A stretch of DNA of 64,000 bases from Branchiostoma floridae. Lineage: Eukaryota > Chordata > Leptocardii > Amphioxiformes > Branchiostomatidae. Positions 47,494 to 58,100 of this stretch are shown piece after piece (position 1 is the stretch's first letter; each line of letters starts with the position of its first letter). Where the stretch lies: positions 14,552,599 through 14,616,598 of the forward strand of contig NC_049993.1 of assembly GCF_000003815.2 (NCBI RefSeq). The letters run 5' to 3'. The notes under the pieces are model-generated. The model searched no databases and had not been told where the DNA came from. It worked only from the letters and a program-made list of their open reading frames with translations. The translations under genes were made by a program, and so were the position numbers.

Positions 47494-47664
47494 AGTGAAC
47501 AAACCTAAATTTTCTGCTAGTCTAAGTGACTTGATTTACCTGGAATGAAGCAAACCCTTTTCAATCATTCTCTTTTTCATGAAATTCTTTCTCAGCAAAC
47601 TTCATCCCAGGATGTTTTACTTTCTAGTCATATCTGTATAATCTTAGTCACCCCACAAAAATAA

Positions 47665-48115
47665 TGTAGTTGTGTGGATGGGGTAGTCTACTATCAGAAG
47701 CAAGAGGTTCTGTGCTCGAATCCCAATGTTGCATCTCCATGTATATAGGTCTGTAGGTTTTGAACCACTCACTCTGAAAGTACCCCTACACTTTTCGAGC
47801 ACATGACCTTAGATATACATTCAATGTCCTATCTGAGGGATGGACCTACCCAAAGATAGGTACTCATTTCCACCTGAGTGAAGTGAGAAAAGGCGTGTCA
47901 AGTATTTCCCAAGGGCACAAGATCACTGTGGCATATCAGCGGATTATTACCCATTAACCTCTGGATTATGGGCCAAACACCCTGTTGTTTCACGAGTCAT
48001 GAACCAACATCCAACATGGCTCTCTTCAATTAAGGGTTAATGACCCGCCCTGAGGTGTATATGGTGTCATAACGCCTGGTCCTTTGCTATAACCACCGAA
48101 TAAAACCACCGATGT
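47665..48115 (+). mobile_element. Degraded tRNA-derived SINE-like copy
   Basis: A B-box-like GGTTCTGTGCTCGAATCCC, then ATCTGAGGGATGGACCTACC, TACTCATTTCCACCTGAGTG and TTTCCCAAGGGCACAAGATC. These correspond to the body of the element at 30381-30892. Confidence 0.6.
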
Positions 48116-48690
48116 GAGCGAAGACAGTTACCAAATACACAGCCTTTAATGGTTTTTACAATAAAAAAACATCTACAGAGAACTGTGCATATTCTGAGTC
48201 AGTTGTCTTTACAGTGTATGCCATCTCTTCAACAAAATGTACTGTATTTGGTAAAACTTTTCACACTACAACATCAGTTATGAGTTGCTGCCTAAAAAAT
48301 TATGTTTTGAAAAGAGTAGAAATACATCAACACTGTTCATAACAAAGCGAGACTCTCTCGAAAGAATATTCTGTAAAACTATGTAAATTCTAGCTTTTTC
48401 TTCAAATTTAGCACAACACACATATAACACCAGTTATTTGTCCTAATGTATTGTTTCAGAGGTATATCAAACAGAACAATTCTTTTTTTACCTTTAATTG
48501 ATATTGATATTTTGTATGCTATTTCTGTGCACAATAAGTAAATAGGCTTTTTTCCATCAAGTTACTTCATTGCCTAGAAGTAGTCAAATGGTCTTGCATT
48601 GTACAAACTTTACTTTGTGTACAGAAAAGGCGTATAAAATCTTTGTGACGTCAATTATGATATGTTTAATTTCTGGGGTAACTAACATAT

Positions 48691-49078
48691 TAGGGGTGAA
48701 GAAAATAACATGAGTGAAGAAGAGTAAAGTCTACCATTTCTACCAAGTTTTACAGTCAATCAGGTGAACCAAATGTTGGACCTATTACGAGAAAATGTAC
48801 AAATTACTTGATCTGGGCATTCACATGTTTCGCAGTTAGCGTTTTACAGTCAATCGTACAGAGACAGTTAGCCTTGTAGGATTTTAAAACACCAGCGGAT
48901 GTTGAATACTCCACAGAACAGATTTCTTTTTTGTGAGAAGGACCATTGTTGTGAGTATTGTCCATTCACAAGATTTTACATACTGAATCAGGTCCAGGTT
49001 CATGTCCAGACCTGGACCTGATCCTCTAGACCTGGACCGTAGCTGTACCTGAATTTTCTGTACTGGTACCTACCCCTA
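48691..49078. mobile_element. MITE-A copy in the 3' flank of BUD13
   Basis: Ends near TTAGGGGTGAAGA and TACTGGTACCTACCCCTA. The interior has TAGCCTTGTAGGATTTTAAA and CAGACCTGGACCTGATCCTC. It begins about 32 bp after the BUD13 stop, so most of the proximal 3' UTR would be this element. Confidence 0.78.
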
Positions 49079-49109
49079 CAACATATCTATTGTATCAAGT
49101 TAACGTTGT

Positions 49110-52100
49110 CTACATGTCTTCTACGCTCCATTTGTACGCCTCGTCCTTTACTGCTCTCTTATTGGCCTGTGCCTGGAAGAATCGTTTCTCAAACCCGTTG
49201 GACCGATCCACTCCGTCCCACCTGTACCCAGGCCAGAGGTTGAACCTGTTGGGGGGAGGGGCGGGGCCACTGTACCTGGGGCGCTCTGGGAAGATAGAGA
49301 GAAACAGGCAGTTATTGTAACAGTTACAGCAAAGAAAATGCTATTGAGAACATAAGGGGTTAAGATGGTTTTACATATCTACAGCAATGAAAAAAGTACC
49401 AAAACCATAAGCCTTTTTCATGTAACCAACTCCTTGATAAAGAGTTACTGATGCGTACCCATACAAACATTTAGGTTCAATTCCACAAAAATCTTAATGT
49501 CAGGAACCAGTTCTGAGCTTCTACACGCACCATGCTTATATTCTCTGTTTTTCTAAACCATTTTCACAGTGAAAAGAAAAACGACATTGCTGTTCTTGTG
49601 TTTATTACTAAGCTTTTATTTTATTTTCAAAATTTTGCATCTAAATTTTTCAAAGTGCATGCTACCACTACTGTTTCAACCAGCAACTCAGGGATAAAAT
49701 ATTTATCTATATTACAAGTATTACATAACTGCCATGAAGTATGAACCCTCAATTATTTTACTATACTCTGTTCATTAGATGTTAACCAACAAGTTGAACA
49801 ACACAGCAAAATGCTGATTGAAATTGTCAAGTTGTTGCCCCAGTTCCACACGTACCTTTTCCATCCTTGCCTTTACTCTTCTTCTTACTCAAGAAAGCTA
49901 ACATGGGGTCCCCCTCCCTGTCCTGTTCCTTCAACATCTGGTCCAGGTCATTGTCGTCACGGTAACGGGCCAGCGGCTTGTCCATCTCCTTCAGATGGTC
50001 TGCTATGTTTGCCTCCTGCTGTTTGGTCTGGGCAACACTGGAAAAGAAAAGAAAAAAATTTCATGATTTTAAAAAAATCATTTGTTGAATTTGACAGCCA
50101 ATGCAGCAAGTGGTAGTATACCAAACAGCATTAACTGTTACATTTTGATATACATGCAGATGTGATTACCTTTGATATCAATTATAATGTCCTCAGAATT
50201 GGCAAAATTAACCTAAGAACTAACAGACATTCCAGGTCATGGGGGTCAGTGGAAGAGGCTACTAACTTGTAAGGAGGCACTATTTGTTCTGAGTTTTCGC
50301 AGTTATATATCGATATTTTCCATGTATAAATGTGATGAAACATGACATGAAACTCTAAACATCTCATTAAAGTATGAACTGAGAACTATAAACTCTGGTT
50401 GTTATATATGGTTCAGAAACAATTGATAACTGTAAAAGGAAGGCCTTACCCTCTCCCCCACTCCATATATTTCTCCTGTTCTTCCCGTGCCTTGTTTTCT
50501 TCTTCTCGCTGTTTGATCTTCTCCGCTTTCAGGTCCCGTTTACGCCCCTTCTCACGGTACACGGTCTCCGCATTCTTACCAGAAACCTGGCCAACACAGT
50601 AAAACAGTACATCTGTAACCACAGGGGCATTGCATTGTATTGCACTACTACAGTACAGATGTTCTGATGCAAACGTTTAACAATCATTTAATGCCCCTCT
50701 TCGTTTTCTTAAGGTGGTATCTCACTGCACTTGGGGCACAGTTGTGTTATTTTTGCCGATTTTTTTAATAATCTAGATATTGCATAATACTAGTACTTAT
50801 ACATAAAAGTATGACTCAGAAGAAAACAAAATAAACAAAATGTTAGAAAATTCGTTCTTCATCTCTGAAATTCCTTGAGTAATTTTTCAAACCCCGCAGT
50901 GCCGCAGCAGTGCTCCAAGTACAGCGAGATACCACGTGCACATTTACTAAGAAATTATTTCCCCTTTCATTTACAGTTATGACAACTAGTCTTATAGAAT
51001 TAAATGTACTAAATACATCTCTAAAAACTTAGCATGTAGTGCTAATGAACCCACAACATACATACATACATAGCCTCTGTATTCTCTGCAATAACCAGCG
51101 GAAGAATAGCTGACTTTGTTGAGCTAACCCTCGCAAAGCTTAGTCAAACAGTCAATTGCATACATACACTAGAACACTTTTCCAATGTGATTCAGAATCT
51201 TATGTATGGCTGAAGGATATAGCAACAAAACCCAGCTATCATAGCTCATGTCCATAGATAATTAATTTCCACCCATAATTAGCCCCAGAGATAAGGATAT
51301 AGGAGCCTGTTGCCCATCAACTCTGCCCAGCTCTCCTCCTAGGGTGTGACTGATTACGAGGAATCACCAGAGGAACACATAGCAATAACGGTCTCTAATT
51401 AGTGATAAGAAAACTTATCAGATAAATATTCTCTTATATTACTTTCACTTTTCCTCACCTCCTCATTCATACGGTCGAACATCGCCTTCTCCTTGGCTTT
51501 GATCATCTTTGCCTCCTCCCTGAGTGACTGGGCATCCTGTAGTCCAGCTCTCTTACCACTCAGACCTGTGCCCATCTCTAACTGGTCAGACTTCCTCTGT
51601 TGTTTGTCCTTCCGTCTTCCGTCCGAGGGTTTCTGTCGGGGTGGAGACTGGTCAGAGTCTGCGCGGGAAGGCCTTGGAGGGGACAGGTCGGAATCGGAGT
51701 CGTGTCTCTGACGTCTGGGGAAACGCAAGGGTCATTATGAGTTATGAAATTGAAAACAATACATTGTATTCAATCATTAGAGCTGTAAACAATTTTACAG
51801 GTACAAGAACATGGTTTAGGTACAGGCTCAGACCTATACCAGTCCTGTACCTTAACAAATGTGATCAATTATCTGTAACTGTGTAAGTTACCCATGTAGC
51901 CAACTATTTTTAGTGCCTTTTCTGTATTCACATATTAGAATATCAAAACAATCTCTATGTAATTGCAAGTTTCTTTGTTCTTTTTTTAAAATTTTCAACT
52001 AAGATCATCACAATTGTCATTGTAGATTTGGCATTAACTTATCTGTAATTTAAAAAAGGGGGTATCCACTAGTAAACTAATTGCTTCAGTTTGTTTAGGT

Positions 52101-55100
52101 ACTGGTACAGGTACTGGTCCACCTGATGTTTAGGTGCGGACCTGCACGTGAACAATTTTACAAGTACAGGTTAAGGTACAGGTTTTAGGTACACAGCCCT
52201 ATGTATACACTGTAGTATATACTAGCAATACCAAGTGTTCTTTGTAAAATTTATACAGTAAGGAAGTCACTGTCAATTCAATGACCAGCGAAATTTTTTG
52301 TCTCCACAACAAATGTACAAATGTATTCTTAAAACATTCATCAGCATTTCATTGACTCTCATGAAATTTGTGTCTTCTTTAGGAAATAGCATGAAACACG
52401 CTTATTTTCTTAACAATAACATTAACAGGGACATGAATATACAAACTGTATTAAAACTTTAATTTTGATGTTTATTTGGCTACAAGTACCTTCTAGGTGG
52501 AGACAAGTCTTCATCGGCATCAGCTCTTCTCCTGGGTGGGGACAGATCATCATCTGAATCATGCCTTCTTCTCTTTGGTGATTGGTTAGTGCCATGGTCA
52601 CGCCCTCTTTTTCTGGGTGGTGATTGGTCAGAATCATGTCTTTTCCTTCTTGGCGGGGATTGGTCACTGTCTGAATTAGGTTTTCTTTTCCTGGGAGGTG
52701 ATTGGTCAGAGTCATGTCTCTTTCTTCTGGGTGGTGATTGGTCAGAGTCATGTCTCTTTCTCCTGGGTGGTGATTGGTCACTATCTGACTGCTGTCTCCC
52801 TTTCCTGGGAGGTGATTGGTCAGAGTCTGATCCATTTCTCTGCCTCCTTGGTGGTGATTGGTCACTGTCAGAATCGTGTCTTCTTCTTGGTGATTGGCTT
52901 GGACTGTTGACACTGTGGAACCCTCCTTTTCCAGACTTGTTTTTATCTGTAGAACATTGATAGCAAAAATCAGAGAGGACAGGACATACATGTATGAGGA
53001 TCAAATCAAATTATGTACTCTTAAAGAATGAAAATAATATCTCTACCCTTTTGTCTAACTATTTGACCACCAGGGTACCACATAAGCTCTGGGAACCAGC
53101 TTTCTCCAGCCTTCTTGGGTTTCTGTTTTCACCTCCACAAAAATAATGGACTATGGAGGTATAGTTTTACAAGGCATGTACATGTGTGGGGGATGTGTAG
53201 TTCTAGCATATCTAACACTGCATGAAAAAGCAGATTTCCACGAGTTCCCAACATTGTGCACGATGGTGGAACCTGACGTGTTCTCACCGTGGGCACGGGT
53301 TTCCACGGACTGCCTGTTCCCGCGTGCCCCTACAATGAAAACCTGTGCGCACGATAGGGCACGCGAAGAGTCCACGCGCCCCACTGTTGCACACTTCCCG
53401 TGTTGAACAATTATCGTTAACAATGGATAGCTGAGAAGTGTCTGATAATTCAGTTTGGTGAATTGTCAATTAAAAATCCCTTAAACCCCTGCCACATTTC
53501 GGTCTGTACTTGCCGGAAAGTCAATAATGAAACCGACGCCAACAGTACGCGAAATAAGATTTGCAACGCATTGCAATCCCCCTATAGTGACCAAAATCGT
53601 GCCGTATATACGAAACTCAACCAAAAACGTTACCTAGATATACAGATTGCATGTAAGAGTTACACTTTAGAAGCAAAAAAATTAGATTTCAACGGAGTGT
53701 GCCCAATGTCTTTTACTTCATATGAAATGTTTTCTATGCGACATTAAATGTATATGTGTATTGAGTTAGTTGTCATCTACGTAAAAGCTCAAAGCTAAGA
53801 AGAGCTGTTTTTCTTTCTACGTATCAATTCCTGGAATTTGTACATGATTAACATAGAGGTCGCAAATAATCACAGAAAGAACTTGTTTTATTTGTTTTGG
53901 ACTAACAAATACAGTGATTTATAGTTTGCAGTAATTTGTCAGTCAAGCGGGAACGCGGGACAAAGACTACTGATCTCAAATGTATGTGATTCGTGTATTC
54001 GAAGAAACAGCATAAATAGAACGGACAAAGCTTTAACAAATGATCAATGGCAATGTATCTGCTCCCCAGCCAACTTGGAAGGAGGCTTTAAACTCGACGC
54101 CTATCAATACATAGATTGGAAGTGTTGTTCTTTGGTCGGTCGGCGCGGCTTTGTTTATAATAACGCCGCATTATTCCGGCGCCATGTTGGATTTGCATTA
54201 TATTGACTCCTTGTTTGTCGTAAAAATCGATTCAAAATATTACAAAGCTAATAATGTTATGGAGAACTTCAATCTTCGCATATTTCACTTTTACAAACAG
54301 TGTAGTTTTTGTTTGATATCGATAGGGAGATTGTCTGCCTGGCTTGAGTTTTGTCGAATATTGAGCCGATCGCGAATACGTGTGCTAGTAACATTTCTCA
54401 GATATCTCATAGCAATTGTACAGAAGCTCTAAGTTGCATGAGCTAATCAAATTTCTGTTACTAATGGGAAATACGGTCCGTTAGAGGTAAATAAGCAAGT
54501 TAAAAAGCAGGAAAGTTAACTACTGGACTGCCACAAGCTCCCCTCCCCCAATACACATCTCAGTGTTTTGTCTAAGCAAGGAGGTTAAAAAACCTTTAAC
54601 CTCCTTGGTCTAAGCTTGAAAACACGGTATTCCGACGCGCGTGTCCTATAGCCTCCTTCGCGATTCTCAACGTTGACTAAGGTTTGCCGGGTGAGGAAAT
54701 TTGCTTTGGAAGGAGTTTGCCGTATACACACAAATAGTATATACAACGACTTATTGTGTCTGTATTCAAAATACCCATCCGATGTAGCCAATCACATTTC
54801 ACACACGAGATGGGTGTTTGGGAATGAGGACCAATCAGCACACGTGTCTCCATTTTCAAACCTCACAGTTGTCATTTCGGATCTTGACTCATTTCATTCA
54901 GAGTGCTTTCACGCTGCTCCTAAGTATTTGATCGCACGAATGACAGCGCAGTGAACTTTATGAAAGCTTGCAAATGATTCTACGTCAAGACTGGACACTA
55001 TCTCGCCATGGAATTGAATTTTACTGCCGACGCCGTGGGACCAAATTCTGCTTTATAGAGCAACATCTGGCCTCCCGACCACCGAGGGTCGGGTTGGCCC

Positions 55101-58100
55101 TTTGTCGGTGCGATGTTTCTCGCCGCCCGGGCCGGGTCGGCTGACGCACCCTGTTAGCTCTCCATCGTAGCTGCCGGTTAGGCTTAGGTGACTTGGAGCT
55201 CCTTCGTCTCCGTGGAGGCCCCACATGTTTCACGATGGATTGGATACCACCGTTACGAACTTGCCTGTTTACCTTAGAAAATCTGCTGAGGCTGTGTAAA
55301 TGTATAGGCTCTGGACTAGCAACTTTTTGTGTAAAAGGCCAGCTGGAGGTGTACGGATGAGAGCAGGAATGCTGAAATCCAGAGACCTACGGGAGTTTTA
55401 TGTCATCAACCAGCACAGTAGAGTGAACTCAAAATGTTGCAACTGCGAATAAAACCCAAAAGTACTGGTGTCGGACCGACAAACCTATGGGAGCCAAAGG
55501 ATCGACAGCCAGTACTCAGTACATATGGAGGAACGCATCAGGAGCAGTCAACTCTCAAATAATACTTAAAACTGCAAAAACAAGGAAAGTTAATTCACAT
55601 CTAGAAAGAATAAAAGCAAACACACTATAATTTATATACAGGGGAAGGGGGAAGCTGGGAGGGTAATTTTTGGGCTGGGAAGGGCCGGGGCAGTGAAAAT
55701 GACGCTGCTATCAATAACAAAGGGTAATTGTGGCGCAGTCGAGGCCCGGGGAGATAATTAGGTGATAATTAACCGCTAATTTATGCATCCGTCATTCTCA
55801 CACAGAAGCAAACGTCGCTAGTTTCCACACGTACGCACACGTGTACTAATATTGCACGGTTCGCGCGCACAGGTTTCCTCATAGAGGGCACGTTATGCAC
55901 ACGCGAGTGGTCCGTTTCCACGGGTTTGCACAGGTGCCCCATGTAGGGGCACGTCACGTTCGCACAGTGGGCACCAGTTGAAACCCGTGGAAACTCTGGA
56001 TTTACTTGCATGTGTACACGGATTTGCACAGCGGAAATCTGCGTTTTTGTGCAGTGTAATACTAGTACTGTAATTTGTAAATGGTTTATGTTTGCGGTTT
56101 TCGCGATGGCCACTTCACCACAAATTTAAAACCAGGTCGCAAACATTTTTTCCATGGCAGTAAGAGACTACAGACTACACCGCAAACTTAAAACCTTAAT
56201 GCATTTACAGTATATGAGGAATGTTTTGTGTAATTGCGATGATATCTGGTACAATGGTTCGATTGTGGGGCTTCCTCGTGGTTGATCTTGTTACTACAGT
56301 TGGACTTTGTTTGAGTACCTTTGGCCCCGGACATACTGTGGCTTGAAATACTTTTTTCTGCATACCTGCACTGGTGCAGGTAACATTGAAAATTACCTAC
56401 ACCAGACAAATTCTACCTGCACCACTCTGAACTTAAGAATTATGAATCATACTAAAACTGTTCAGGAACCATGCATTGCTAATTTTTCTTTCATACTTTA
56501 TCAATGCAGCTAATAACAATCCATACACACCTACATCATAGGACATATATGTATAAAACCCAGTACATGACCAGTGCAGGTTAGGTGCAGGTAGACAGAA
56601 GAAATACCTGCACAGCTCCAATTTCACCTACACTAACCTGCATGTGCAGGTGGTATTTCCAGCCCTATGTGGTCTTGTTCATTAATGTTTCACTCAGAGT
56701 CCTGCCTTCCCGTTTCCCATTGCCTGATCTCTGGAACACTCACCAGGCACTGTTTGCAACAATTAGAGACAGAAAAAAAACTTTTTACAAAAAAATTACC
56801 TTTAATATCTTTTCCCATGAGCCTCCACTTGTCGCTCTGCCTGAAGGCCTCCAGCTGTACTTCCTCGTCTGGTCTCTCATCAATCACCCCGGCAACCTGT
56901 AAACAATAAACAACCTTAGTTTACTGGGTCCTGTCTAATAATGGTGCTGTATAGTAGATGTTTGTAACATTTGTTAAAGAGTTTTGGAGACTGTAAGTGC
57001 AGTGGCGTGTTAATCTACTGGAACTTTTGGGCATAGTATTCAAAGGCAGAGAGCATCCCTCATCAATTCATATCATCAATAATTGCATTATGAAGATATA
57101 AATATTAATAGGGACAAACTATTTGACATTGATCATCAATACCTCCAGCACCCGAAACCCAAACGCCCTCTAATCTTATTTCACTACATTTGGCACTCAA
57201 AATGCAGTTAATACCATTTTTCAGGTTACAAATTTATAAACTTTCAGAGGAAGGAATCCCCGACACCCCCTACAAATGTACAATGCTCACTCCTGCATCA
57301 CTAAGATGCGCCGACACTGTGCAGAAATCCTGGTGAGAACGCTGGAAGGTACAAACTATTATGTCATACCTGTGACGCGAAAACGTTCAATACGGGTGTT
57401 CCGGACCGGGCCGTACGCTTCCGTATCGCACAGGTTCGAAAGGCGTATCACACAGGCTCCATTCGAATAAATCGAACTGTTTCGAGCGGGCCGGTTGGCA
57501 ATTCGAATACCTGATTCGGATGTTGGAACATTGCTGTTGCAACACTTTTTTTTCGAGGGCACCAAATTTGTTCAATTTCTGGCGCATATCGCATCAAAAC
57601 ATGGGTTTTCTCAGGTGGGTATGACATAAATAAAATACAACACGGTGTATTCTGCATCACCCTCAGTCTCAGCCCTCCCGCGGGTCGGGCTGATACCTTG
57701 GATGATACGGAATACACCGTGTTGTATGCTATATGTACTCACCGATGGTTTCTCCTCTTCTATATCCAAAGCCTCTGGTTCATCATTCACATCTGGGGCA
57801 ATGGCACGCCAGTCTACGTCATCATCTACAATACGGATACTGGGGAGAAACAAACATCATCAGAATAGTTAACATCATTATAAACAATATGGAACCTCAA
57901 TAATTTCAACGTCCTACTACTCAGTATCCTAGGACTGTCCCTAACCAGGGCTTGGCACTCATTTCACCTGAGTGAAGAGCTGAAAATTATGTAAAGTTCC
58001 TTTCCCAAGGACCAAAGAACAGGACCTTTGTCTATGTTCTGTGCCAAAAGTATGCCTTGCCATTATGCCACATGATCTCAAGACTGTACACCCAAGGGAT

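Larger units (their letters stand above)
44122..49109. other. Intergenic, repeat-rich, between the LRR receptor and BUD13
   Basis: Holds a partial MITE-A (44215-44400), a LINE fragment (44790-45475), a small palindromic element (46619-46703), a copy of a neighbouring exon (47400-47493), a SINE-like repeat (47665-48115) and a MITE-A (48691-49078). Elsewhere I see nothing that supports a gene. Confidence 0.65.

Noticed and set aside
52589-52960. 123-codon plus-strand frame (FLGGDWS repeats)
   Set aside because: Antisense of the SPPR repeat exon of BUD13.
54151-54432. 93-codon plus-strand frame
   Set aside because: No recognisable domain, lies inside the Harbinger-like element, no splice or similarity support.
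55021-55233. 70-codon Arg/Pro-rich minus-strand frame
   Set aside because: GC-rich low-complexity sequence inside the same transposon; no family signature.
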